NCBI RefSeq assembly: GCF_002119525.1
Contig: NZ_CP017916.1
Span: 2,480,001 to 2,544,000, forward strand
DNA length: 64,000 nt
Direction: 5' to 3'
Source: Vibrio syngnathi
GTDB taxonomy: Bacteria; Pseudomonadota; Gammaproteobacteria; Enterobacterales; Vibrionaceae
A program made the translations under genes and the position numbers. The number at the start of each line of letters is the position of its first letter. The stretch's first letter is position 1. Of the stretch, positions 1 to 7,244 are shown in pieces. Under the pieces are notes generated by a model, which made no database searches, was not told the DNA's origin, and was given only the letters and a program-made list of their open reading frames with translations.

Positions 1-2
1 GG

Positions 3-518
3 CTCTTAGGTGCATTAATGGGCTCTAAGAAAACCAAAAAAATGGGAAAAAAAGCAGCAGGCATTGGTGGCGCAGCGGCACTTGGTGCACTCGCTTATAA
101 GGTCTACAACGATTACCAATCGAAACAAGGCCAAACACCGAATGCCGAACAAGCTCAATTTGATGAGAACGACTCAAACCATAGCTTGCTGATCTTAAGA
201 TCGATGATTGCAGCATCCAAAGCCGATGGTCATGTCGATGAAGAGGAGATGGCAAAGATCGAGCAAGCGGTCGAAAATATGGGCGCTGATTATCAACTGA
301 CCAAATTAGTGTCTGAAGAACTGCACAAACCGCTCGATCCAAGTGAAATTGCTCAGCTCGCGACCTCACCTCAACAAGCGAGTGAGATCTATCTAGCGTC
401 TTTGATTGTAGCGGATGAGCAAAACTTCATGGAGAAGGCTTACCTCAAAGAGTTAGCTAAGCAACTCAACCTTGCTGATGAAGTTACTTATCAACTTGAA
501 CAGCAAATCTCTGGTTAA
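3..518 (+). CDS. DUF533 / YebE-like inner-membrane protein (5' end outside window)
   Basis: The frame is open to the left edge of the window, with codons for L-L-G-A-L before the first ATG at 18, so this is the C-terminal part of a longer gene. A Lys/Gly-rich stretch (KKMGKKAAGIGG) leads into an Ala/Gly-rich membrane-like segment near the start of the visible part. After it comes an acidic helical domain with the DGHVDEEEMAKIE pattern, typical of the TerB-like DUF533 domain of E. coli YebE. Family members have an N-terminal glycine-rich membrane region, matching the missing part. The function is not known. Confident of the family, and of truncation by the window rather than by mutation. Confidence 0.75.
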   Translation, partial: LLGALMGSKKTKKMGKKAAGIGGAAALGALAYKVYNDYQSKQGQTPNAEQAQFDENDSNHSLLILRSMIAASKADGHVDEEEMAKIEQAVENMGADYQLTKLVSEELHKPLDPSEIAQLATSPQQASEIYLASLIVADEQNFMEKAYLKELAKQLNLADEVTYQLEQQISG

Positions 519-723
519 GCGGTAATTATCAGGCTAATCCGTAAATATCTCGCTAAGCAGTAATATCAAACTAAGTAACAAGCTAGCAAAGTGATACATT
601 GAGCATCAACAGAATGAGATATTGAGCAAGAACAAACTAACTCTGAACTTAGTCAGATCCACTTTGTTTTTGCTTATCTCTATGTGTATATTGAGAGCAG
701 TTATCATTTGGTTAGGTATAAAA

Positions 724-927
724 ATGAAAGTATACGATTGTTGTGATTTGGTGCGTGAACTGTATTCTCAAATTGGCAGTGGCGACCAAGGCTATATCCC
801 TAAAGCGATTACCTGCGCGGTAAAAACCTTGAACGACCTTGCTGCAGATGAGTCTTTTCCTAAAGAAGCAAGAGAGCGCGCTGCATTTGCCGCAGCGAAC
901 CTACTGATCTCAGATTTCGAGGACTAA
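724..927 (+). CDS. yaeP: UPF0253 family protein YaeP
   Basis: A 67-residue soluble protein with the features of E. coli YaeP: an acidic/Cys-containing start ([20 protein letters not shown]), the central pattern [15 protein letters not shown] and the ending [13 protein letters not shown] longer reading from a TTG at 622 adds 34 hydrophobic residues not found in the family, so I take the ATG at 724, which has an AGG about 8 bases upstream. The next gene starts one base after this stop, so the two are probably co-transcribed and translationally coupled. Biochemical function is unknown. Confidence 0.8.
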   Translation: MKVYDCCDLVRELYSQIGSGDQGYIPKAITCAVKTLNDLAADESFPKEARERAAFAAANLLISDFED

Positions 928-928
928 C

Positions 929-1120
929 ATGAACCTCGCGAACTTTGAAAAGATGGATCCTGTGATGTTGATGAGCATCGTCAACATGAAGCTGCGTGAC
1001 GACTTCGGCGGTGATTTAGATCGAGTCGTCAATTTCTATGAAATCGACAAAGCTGTATTGACCGCAAAACTTGCGTCTGCTGGTTTTGAATTCCTTCCGG
1101 AAGCCAAACAGTTTCGATAG
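929..1120 (+). CDS. DUF4250 domain-containing small protein
   Basis: A 63-residue protein (MNLANFEKMDPVMLMSIVNM...) that fits the short DUF4250 family, which is essentially one domain with a conserved 'DPxMLxSIVNMKLRD' start. No membrane segment or signal peptide. It starts one base after the yaeP stop and is followed by a clear terminator, so it is the last gene of a two-gene unit. Function unknown. Confidence 0.75.
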   Translation: MNLANFEKMDPVMLMSIVNMKLRDDFGGDLDRVVNFYEIDKAVLTAKLASAGFEFLPEAKQFR

Positions 1121-1143
1121 TCATTTAGAACACACTTAATTTT

Positions 1144-1172
1144 AAAGACCAACCTCTGTGTTGGTCTTTTTT
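1144..1172 (+). terminator. Rho-independent terminator after yaeP-DUF4250
   Basis: A perfect 10-bp stem (1144-1153 with 1160-1169), a six-base loop and a T run. It lies 24 bases after the DUF4250 stop. Confidence 0.85.
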
Positions 1173-1350
1173 GTTTGAGGTACGTAATAGGCCAAGACCA
1201 ATAAACTTATTAGAAATTATCTGTTTGCACCTATACTTTTATATCCTAGAGTCAGTCAACGCGCCTTGAATCAAAGCGTGTTGTTGTATAGGCTACTCCA
1301 AACAACATATAAAACTCATCACCAAATTCGATGATATCGAAGGACTAACA

Positions 1351-1677
1351 ATGAAAAGACTCGGACTTTTAGCCGTTATCGCAGCCGTATTTACCGCAGG
1401 TTGCGCTTCAAATACTCAGCAAGACAACTTCCGTGAAGCCTCTTTTGAGCTGTGTAATACTGAAGTCGATATCTACTCTGTAAGCCATGATGAAAGAGTA
1501 CGTATCGTCTGCTCTGACGGCTCTAAATTTGCCTTAAACAGTGAAGATACGCTAGAAATTATGCGCGATATCAACATCGACTATTGTGATGGCGAAGGTT
1601 TAGGTAAATTCAACGAAAGCCGTCACTACTACTCTTTCAAATGTAAGTCAGGCACCCTACTTAGCATCAAAAAGTAG
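1351..1677 (+). CDS. Small lipoprotein, function unknown
   Basis: A 108-residue protein with a lipoprotein signal peptide: basic MKRLG, a hydrophobic core and the lipobox T-A-G-C at residues 16-19, followed by Ser. The mature part has several cysteines (FELCNTEV, IVCSDGSKF, IDYCDGEG, FKCKSG), which could form disulfides in the periplasm. The position +2 residue is Ala, which in enterobacterial rules favours outer-membrane sorting (inference). It stands alone: a terminator lies upstream and another just downstream. I do not recognise the family. Confidence 0.7.
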   Translation: MKRLGLLAVIAAVFTAGCASNTQQDNFREASFELCNTEVDIYSVSHDERVRIVCSDGSKFALNSEDTLEIMRDINIDYCDGEGLGKFNESRHYYSFKCKSGTLLSIKK

Positions 1678-1704
1678 AAGCGACACAAGAAAGCGATAAA
1701 GTAC

Positions 1705-1740
1705 AAAAGGGTTGATGTGAAAGCATCAACCCTTTTTAGT
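1705..1740 (+). terminator. Rho-independent terminator after the small lipoprotein gene
   Basis: A 13-bp perfect stem (1705-1717 with 1724-1736), a six-base loop and a T5 tail. Confidence 0.9.
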
Positions 1741-1826
1741 ACCTGCCTTTCTGTATCTGTAGATAATACCAATTAAAGTAAAAATGTGATCTAATTAAGG
1801 CCGTCGAACTCTTACAGAAAATCGTC

Positions 1827-2315
1827 ATGGATAGCCTTAATAATACTGATTTTAAAAAGCTAGCAAGCCAACAAAAAACCATTCAAATGAAGGTTCGCTT
1901 GCTAGCACTAGCCCACTTCAAAGAAGGTCACTCGCGCACTCAAATTGCCAAATACCTTAAAGTCAGTCGAACTAGTGTAAACAAATGGGTTCAAGTATTT
2001 CTTGAAGAAGGATTGGAAGGGCTTCAAGAAAAACCTCGCACAGGCAGACCTGCATACCTCAATGCAGAACAACGAAAACAACTCAGTGCATTCATTAAGA
2101 AAGAAGCAGAGTCCCCTTCAGGCGGGCGCCTTGTCGGGAGCGATATACATGATTACATCGTGAAAAACTTTGATAAATACTACCACCCTAATTCTATCTA
2201 TTATCTCCTCGACCACATGGGCTTCTCTTGGATAACTTCTCGCTCCAAACACCCTAAACAATCACAGCAAATCCAAGACGATTTTAAAAAAATTCAAAAT
2301 AGAAACGATCCTTAA
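1827..2315 (+). CDS. IS630-family transposase, first reading frame (helix-turn-helix part)
   Basis: This frame encodes 162 residues. The N-terminal two thirds is the double helix-turn-helix DNA-binding region of IS630 transposases (HSRTQIAKYLKVSRTSVNKW, then a GRPAYL hinge and a second helix-turn-helix near YHPNSIYYLLDHMGFSW). It ends prematurely after an A7 run at 2286-2292. Skipping one base there (+1) joins it to the catalytic frame and gives a normal-length product of about 344 residues. Many IS630-type elements are written this way, so I read it as a functional two-frame gene and not as decay, although a random one-base change cannot be excluded. Confidence 0.8.
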   Translation: MDSLNNTDFKKLASQQKTIQMKVRLLALAHFKEGHSRTQIAKYLKVSRTSVNKWVQVFLEEGLEGLQEKPRTGRPAYLNAEQRKQLSAFIKKEAESPSGGRLVGSDIHDYIVKNFDKYYHPNSIYYLLDHMGFSWITSRSKHPKQSQQIQDDFKKIQNRNDP

Positions 2316-2862
2316 GATCCCCGGCCATATCGGGCTAGAGAGTGTTGATGTCTGGTTTCAAGATGAAGCTAGGTTTGGTCAGCAGAACACAACGACACGT
2401 CTTTGGGCGACTCGTGGAACGAGGCCTCGCGTGGTAAAACAACAGCAATTTGAATACGCTTATTTGTTTGGTTCGGTATGCCCTGAAAGAGGAATTGGCG
2501 AAGCCATAGTGGTTCCTTGGGTTAACAAGGACATAATGACAAATCACTTAGAGCAGATATCTAAGGCTACAGAAAAAGGACGTCATGCTGTCGTTATAAT
2601 GGATGGTGCAGGCTGGCATACCGATGATATTGCGAGAGAATTTAATAACGTCAGTACTATTAAGCTTCCTCCCTACTCGCCAGAGCTTAACCCTATAGAG
2701 CAAGTTTGGAGTTGGTTGCGACAACATTATCTAGCGAATCAAAGTTTCACGGATTATAACGACATTGTTTCCAAGGTTTGTCGCGCTTGGAATGAATTTC
2801 TTGAGTGCAAAGATCGTGTCACAAAAATGAGCAGAAGGGATTGGATAAACCTGATCAGTTAA
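2293..2862 (+). CDS. IS630-family transposase, second reading frame (DDE catalytic part)
   Basis: This frame continues the transposase from the A7 run and has no obvious start or ribosome binding site of its own; the first ATG is only at 2536 or later, with a GTG at 2431. It contains the DDE_3 catalytic motifs: VWFQDEARFG (first Asp), VVIMDGAGWHT (second Asp) and PPYSPELNPIEQVWSWLR (Glu), spaced as in the family. All three are present, so the enzyme could be active if the frames are joined. The stop is 15 bases before the right terminal repeat. Confidence 0.8.
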   Translation, partial: FKIETILKIPGHIGLESVDVWFQDEARFGQQNTTTRLWATRGTRPRVVKQQQFEYAYLFGSVCPERGIGEAIVVPWVNKDIMTNHLEQISKATEKGRHAVVIMDGAGWHTDDIAREFNNVSTIKLPPYSPELNPIEQVWSWLRQHYLANQSFTDYNDIVSKVCRAWNEFLECKDRVTKMSRRDWINLIS

Positions 2863-2904
2863 TTTTCCGGATTGGTATAACCTAACTCTCATGCCTACAG
2901 ATAC

Positions 2905-2933
2905 AAAAAAGGTCCCAAAAGGGACCTTTTAAA
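2905..2933 (-). terminator. Bidirectional terminator, mainly for glyA
   Basis: A 10-bp stem (2907-2916 with 2921-2930) and a four-A loop. Read on the minus strand it ends in T6, so it fits the end of the glyA transcript; the plus-strand tail is shorter. Confidence 0.75.
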
Positions 2934-2945
2934 TCAATTTTCAAA

Positions 2946-3027
2946 GTAGTCGTTTGAAATTCTAGGAGAGCACGCGGAGCTTACGGATGTAAGTGAGCAT
3001 GCTCGACAACGAAGTTCAAATTACTAC
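2946..3027 (-). repeat. Nested inverted-repeat element in the glyA 3' region
   Basis: Three nested pairings can be read by eye: outer arms 2946-2958 with 3015-3027 (GTAGT and TTTGAA with their complements, separated by a 2x2 mismatch), a middle stem 2968-2972 with 3000-3004 (GAGCA/TGCTC), and an inner hairpin 2980-2984 with 2989-2993. The element starts about 10 bases after the glyA stop and ends just before the glyA terminator, so it is transcribed as the 3' untranslated region. It may be a dispersed intergenic repeat or a folded RNA; I cannot tell from one copy. Confidence 0.6.
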
Positions 3028-3036
3028 GCAGAAAAA

Positions 3037-4287
3037 TTAAGCGTAAACAGGTAGACGCTTACAGATTTCTAACACTTTCGCTTTAGTTGCTTCGATAACA
3101 GACTCATCACCCATGTTATCTAGGATGTCACACATCCAACCTGCTAGCTCTTTCGCGTCTGCTTCTGAGAAACCGCGACGAGTGATAGAAGGAGAACCGA
3201 TACGGATACCAGAAGTAACGAACGGGCTACGTGGATCGTTTGGTACTGAGTTCTTGTTAACTGTGATGTTAGCTGAACCTAGTGCTGCATCTGCTTCTTT
3301 ACCTGTGATGTCTTTGTCGATTAGATCAACTAGGAACAGGTGGTTCTCTGTAGAACCTGAAACGATGTTGTAACCGCGTGCTAAGAATTCAGCAACCATT
3401 GCTTTTGCGTTAGCCACTACGCGAGCTTGGTATTCTTTGAACTCTGGTTCTAGAGCTTCTTTGAACGCTACTGCTTTACCAGCGATAACGTGCATTAGAG
3501 GGCCACCTTGACCGCCTGGGAATACTGCTGAGTTCAGCTTCTTGTAAAGATCTTCGCCTTCGTTAGAAAGGATAAGACCACCACGAGGACCAGCAAGCGT
3601 TTTGTGCGTTGTTGTTGTAACAACGTGAGCGTGTGGAACTGGGTTAGGGTAAACACCTGCAGCGATTAGACCCGCAACGTGCGCCATATCTACGAAGAAG
3701 TAAGCACCTACTTTGTCAGCGATTTCACGCATGCGCGCCCAATCACAAACTTGAGAGTAAGCTGAGAAACCACCGATGATCATCTTAGGTTTGTGCTCGA
3801 TAGCTAGCGCTTCCATCTCTTCGTAATCGATTTGACCTGCTTCATCGATACCGTAAGGGATAATGTTGTAAAGCTTACCAGAGAAGTTTACCGGAGAACC
3901 GTGAGTTAGGTGACCACCGTGCGCTAGGCTCATACCTAGAACAGTATCGCCAGCATTCAGTAGTGCCATGTATACAGCGTTGTTTGCTTGAGAACCTGAG
4001 TGAGGTTGTACGTTCGCGTATTGAGCGCCAAACAGTTCACATGCACGTTCGATTGCTAGAGTTTCAACTTTATCTACGAACTCACAACCACCGTAGTAAC
4101 GCTTACCAGGGTAGCCTTCAGCGTATTTGTTTGTAAGTTGAGAACCTTGAGCTTCCATTACACGTGGGCTTGTGTAGTTTTCTGAAGCGATAAGTTCGAT
4201 GTGCTCTTCCTGACGAAGAGTTTCTTCTTGGATAGCTGCGAATAGGTCCGCATCGTAATCAGCAATGTTCATGTCACGCTTAAGCAT
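3037..4287 (-). CDS. glyA: Serine hydroxymethyltransferase
   Basis: A 416-residue cytosolic, PLP-dependent enzyme that interconverts serine and glycine while moving a one-carbon unit to or from tetrahydrofolate. This is the main source of C1 units for purines, thymidylate and methionine. Family motifs are all visible: [12 protein letters not shown] near residue 30, [15 protein letters not shown], the PLP-lysine block [15 protein letters not shown] near 225, and [13 protein letters not shown] near the C-terminus. Length matches the E. coli enzyme (417). The start [16 protein letters not shown] has AGGAG upstream. The upstream region carries a PurR box, as for glyA in E. coli. Confidence 0.97.
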   Translation of the reverse strand: MLKRDMNIADYDADLFAAIQEETLRQEEHIELIASENYTSPRVMEAQGSQLTNKYAEGYPGKRYYGGCEFVDKVETLAIERACELFGAQYANVQPHSGSQANNAVYMALLNAGDTVLGMSLAHGGHLTHGSPVNFSGKLYNIIPYGIDEAGQIDYEEMEALAIEHKPKMIIGGFSAYSQVCDWARMREIADKVGAYFFVDMAHVAGLIAAGVYPNPVPHAHVVTTTTHKTLAGPRGGLILSNEGEDLYKKLNSAVFPGGQGGPLMHVIAGKAVAFKEALEPEFKEYQARVVANAKAMVAEFLARGYNIVSGSTENHLFLVDLIDKDITGKEADAALGSANITVNKNSVPNDPRSPFVTSGIRIGSPSITRRGFSEADAKELAGWMCDILDNMGDESVIEATKAKVLEICKRLPVYA

Positions 4288-4344
4288 CTGTATCTCCTGA
4301 CTCAGATTGTACTGAAAGTTTCAAAAAAACCACACAATGACCGA

Positions 4345-4360
4345 AAGCAAACGTTTCCGT
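4345..4360. promoter_or_regulatory. PurR operator upstream of glyA
   Basis: The 16-mer AAGCAAACGTTTCCGT fits every fixed position of the enterobacterial PurR consensus ANGCAANCGNTTNCNT. It lies 58 bases upstream of the glyA start. GlyA supplies C1 units for purine synthesis and its E. coli homologue is PurR-repressed, so the context agrees. Confidence 0.8.
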
Positions 4361-4634
4361 CACCGTTTTGATGTGACGCATTCTACATAATTTGATCTAG
4401 GTCATAAAGAGCTAATTGCAATTTTATCATGCAGTTTTTTCATAATCACAAATAAGATTCATCATGGTTATTGAGCTTATCCAACCAAAGATGACGCTTA
4501 CTGTCAATTTTACGCTTTACACCCTGTAAAACGCAGATTACATAGGTTTACCTTAATTTTGCACCTCAAGCTACCGAAAGCTAAGGTTTTTCTCTACTAT
4601 GCACGCCTTTATTGGTTAGGTAATTATAAAAACG
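4361..4634. other. Rest of the glyA / YitT divergent intergenic region
   Basis: AT-rich, no convincing ORF. A weak FNR-like half-matched palindrome (TTGAT-N4-GTCAT) is at 4392-4405. No clear riboswitch or RNA gene was seen. Confidence 0.4.
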
Positions 4635-5237
4635 ATGGAAAAACACTCACGTAAAGAAGATTGGGTAGCCATTCTTACTGGCACGTTTTTAGTGGCGTTA
4701 GGCGTCTTCTTTTTACAGTCAGCAAATCTGCTTACCGGTGGTACTACTGGCTTGGCTCTGCTTTTGAGTCAATTCTTACCTGTAACCTTTGGTATTTTGT
4801 ACTTTGTTGCCAACTGTCCATTCTATTTATTAGCTTGGAAACGATTTGGTCGTAGCTTTGCCATTAGCAGTGCAATTGCTGGCGCTTTAGTCTCGGTATT
4901 TGCTGATCATTTATACTTAGTGATCTCGCTAGAAGTTCATAACGAGATCTACTGTGCTGTTGCTGGTGGCCTGTTAATGGGCTTAGGTATGCTTATCCTA
5001 TTCCGTCATCGCTCGAGCTTGGGTGGCTTCAACGTACTGTGTTTGTTTATCCAAGACCGCTACGGTATCTCAGTAGGAAAAACTCAGATGTGCATTGATG
5101 CTTGTATTCTGTTTGCGTCTTGCTTCTTCGTATCACCTTGGGTAATTGCCGTTTCTGTATTGGGTACTGCGGTACTAAATATAGTGCTTGCAATGAATCA
5201 CAAGCCAACTCGTTACTCGGTGAATTACGCGTCTTAG
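4635..5237 (+). CDS. YitT family membrane protein
   Basis: A 200-residue hydrophobic protein with five or six membrane segments, beginning with VAILTGTFLVALGVFFLQ. The motif NLLTGGTTGLALLLSQ in the first loop and the later RHRSSLGGFNVLCLFIQDR with GISVGKTQ are typical of the YitT/DUF161 family. The C-terminal cytoplasmic DUF2179 domain found in Bacillus members is absent, as in other short proteobacterial forms. The substrate is not known. It stands alone, divergent from glyA, and is followed by a bidirectional terminator. Confidence 0.8.
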   Translation: MEKHSRKEDWVAILTGTFLVALGVFFLQSANLLTGGTTGLALLLSQFLPVTFGILYFVANCPFYLLAWKRFGRSFAISSAIAGALVSVFADHLYLVISLEVHNEIYCAVAGGLLMGLGMLILFRHRSSLGGFNVLCLFIQDRYGISVGKTQMCIDACILFASCFFVSPWVIAVSVLGTAVLNIVLAMNHKPTRYSVNYAS

Positions 5238-5324
5238 CGCTTATTACCTGTTCTGTGTTGCTAATATCTGCTGCTTTAGCTTCTCAACTATGCCAGCAAA
5301 AACACGATGACCAAGACATCACTA

Positions 5325-5361
5325 AAACAAAAAGGCTTTGGGGGCACTCCAAAGCCTTTGT
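5325..5361. terminator. Bidirectional terminator between the YitT gene and treC
   Basis: An 11-bp perfect stem (5331-5341 with 5349-5359). Read on the minus strand it ends in a T5 run, serving the tre operon; it also lies about 95 bases after the YitT-gene stop. Confidence 0.8.
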
Positions 5362-5418
5362 TGAAACCTAAATCTTTAGGGGGAACTGTGAATAAGGTTT
5401 ATTGAAATAGCAACAAGG

Positions 5419-7098
5419 CTAATCTTCAATCAAGAGAATACGCGTCTCATAAGGTCGCAGCACTTGGTGATGAGACGCCACTAAACTCTCGCTTACTTGA
5501 TAATTAGACAACAAGCTCTTAGCCTTCGCCATCTCAAAACGTTCAGGTAAAACGCATTCAGCCTCTTTACCATAATAGTTGTTAATACAAACCAAAGTCT
5601 GGCTTTCACTCTCGCGAGAATACGCAAATACCGACGGGTGCTCAGGCAGCAAATCTTGATAACGACCATGGGTAATCACTGGCACTTCTTTACGCAACTC
5701 AATCAAACTCTTGTAGAAATAGAAAACAGAGTCTCTATCTTCCAGAGCTTGCTCTGCGTTGATCTCAGTGTAGTTATTCGCAACATCAAGCCATGGCTGA
5801 GCTCGTGAAAATCCTGCGTAAGTTTCACCGTCCCATTGCATTGGCGTACGAGAGTTATCACGAGATTTCTGCGCTAAGATCGCCATCATATCTTGATGAG
5901 CCACACCATCACGGTTAACCATGATGTCGTACATATTAGTACTCTCGACATCACGATACTGGCTAATTTCAGTATAACCAGGGTTGGTCATGCCAATCTC
6001 TTCACCTTGATAGATATACGGTGTGCCTTGCATCATGTGCACAGAAGCAGCCAACATTTTAGCCGACTCAACACGATATTTTTGATCGTTACCTAAGCGG
6101 CTCACGACTCTTGGTTGGTCATGGTTACACCAAAACAGTGCGCCCCACCCTTTGCCGTTCAAACCGGTTTGCCAATGATTGAAGATCGACTTGAGCTGTA
6201 AGAAATCAAATGGTGCATTGGTCCACTTCTCACCATTGGTGTAATCAACCTTAAGGTGGTGGAAGTTAAACACCATCGATAGCTCGCTGTTATCAACGTT
6301 TGAATACTGCTGACAATGCTCTAGTGTCGTTGAAGACATCTCGCCGACGGTCACGCTACCGTATTTCTGGAATACCGCTTCGCTGATCTCTTTTAAATAT
6401 TCGTGCACACGTGGGCCATCGGTATAGAAACGCCGACCATCACCAATATCATCATTCGGGAAATCTTGCTGCTTTGAAATCAGGTTGATTACATCTAAAC
6501 GGAAACCATCGACACCCTTCTCAGCCCAGAAGCTAATAACATCTTTCACTTCTTCACGTACAACCGGATTCTCCCAGTTGAGGTCAGCTTGTTCTTTGGC
6601 GAATAAGTGTAGGAAGTATTGTCCAGTCGCCTCATCTAATTCCCATGCATTACCACCGAACTTAGACTGCCAGTTCGTTGGTGCTTGGCCACCTACTGGA
6701 TCTTTCCAGATGTAATAATCGCGGTACGGGCTGTTTTTGTCGCCCAAAGCAGATTGAAACCATGCATGCTCTGTCGAAGTGTGGTTTACCACGATATCCA
6801 TCACGATGCGAATGCCACGTTGGTGCGCTTCAGACAGCAATAAGTCGAAGTCTTCCATAGTGCCGAATTGAGGATTAATCGCGTAGTAGTCTGAAATATC
6901 GTAGCCATTATCGATCATAGGAGATGCGTAAACCGGGGTTAGCCAAATCGCATCCACGCTCAAGTTTTTGAGGTAATCCAGTTTCGAAATGATCCCTTTG
7001 ATATCGCCAGTACCTTTACTGCCACTGTCACAAAAGCTCTTTGGGTAGATTTGATAGATGGTTGCGGTTTTCCACCAGCTTTCATCATGTTCAGTCAT
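5419..7098 (-). CDS. treC: Trehalose-6-phosphate hydrolase
   Basis: A 559-residue cytosolic GH13 enzyme that splits trehalose 6-phosphate, made by TreB during uptake, into glucose and glucose 6-phosphate. Alpha-amylase family motifs appear in order: IYQIYPKSFCDS at the start, DIVVNHTS, GVDGFRLDVIN with the catalytic Asp, GEMSS with the catalytic Glu, and FWCNHDQPR. An upstream GTG at 7113 and an ATG at 7104 are in frame; I prefer the ATG at 7098 because MTEHDESWW aligns with the known MTHLPHWW start of E. coli TreC. It follows treB by about 145 bases, with a hairpin between. Confidence 0.95.
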   Translation of the reverse strand: MTEHDESWWKTATIYQIYPKSFCDSGSKGTGDIKGIISKLDYLKNLSVDAIWLTPVYASPMIDNGYDISDYYAINPQFGTMEDFDLLLSEAHQRGIRIVMDIVVNHTSTEHAWFQSALGDKNSPYRDYYIWKDPVGGQAPTNWQSKFGGNAWELDEATGQYFLHLFAKEQADLNWENPVVREEVKDVISFWAEKGVDGFRLDVINLISKQQDFPNDDIGDGRRFYTDGPRVHEYLKEISEAVFQKYGSVTVGEMSSTTLEHCQQYSNVDNSELSMVFNFHHLKVDYTNGEKWTNAPFDFLQLKSIFNHWQTGLNGKGWGALFWCNHDQPRVVSRLGNDQKYRVESAKMLAASVHMMQGTPYIYQGEEIGMTNPGYTEISQYRDVESTNMYDIMVNRDGVAHQDMMAILAQKSRDNSRTPMQWDGETYAGFSRAQPWLDVANNYTEINAEQALEDRDSVFYFYKSLIELRKEVPVITHGRYQDLLPEHPSVFAYSRESESQTLVCINNYYGKEAECVLPERFEMAKAKSLLSNYQVSESLVASHHQVLRPYETRILLIED

Positions 7099-7206
7099 CG
7101 CCATCTCTAACACTCACTTACCAGAAAATATAAAATAAAAATCACCATGTGAATCATGGTCGAATAGCCGTTATAACTAAAAGAAAAAGCTATAAATAAG
7201 AGAAAG

Positions 7207-7233
7207 AGCGATGACTTACTTGAAGTCATCGCT
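7207..7233 (-). promoter_or_regulatory. Hairpin between treB and treC
   Basis: An 11-bp stem (7207-7217 with 7223-7233) lies just after the treB stop on the transcribed strand. It is followed by CTCTTTCTC and not by a pure T run, so it may be a partial terminator or an mRNA-stabilising hairpin that sets the treB:treC ratio (inference). Confidence 0.6.
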
Positions 7234-7244
7234 TATTAAATGCA

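Larger units (their letters stand above)
1767..2877 (+). mobile_element. IS630-family insertion sequence, about 1.1 kb
   Basis: The ends are inverted: TACCAAT at 1767-1773 and ATTGGTA at 2871-2877, with a second matching block (TGATC) at the same distance, 20 bases in from each end. The rest of the 25-base termini is poorly matched. TA lies at both ends, as expected for the TA target duplication of the IS630/Tc1-mariner group. The element carries a two-frame transposase (1827-2862) with an apparently complete D-D-E set. It sits between the lipoprotein-gene terminator and the glyA terminator and interrupts no gene. Exact ends are inferred from the repeats and not from comparison with an empty site. 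Confidence 0.8.

Noticed and set aside
25-369. Minus-strand ORF of 114 codons across the DUF533 gene
   Set aside because: It is a shadow of the DUF533 frame; the peptide has no recognisable pattern and the plus-strand frame has family features.
2335-2547. Minus-strand ORF inside the insertion sequence
   Set aside because: It overlaps the catalytic part of the transposase and shows no family pattern.
4392-4405. FNR-like site upstream of glyA
   Set aside because: Only one half-site is intact, and the other has two mismatches; kept only as a remark in the intergenic entry.
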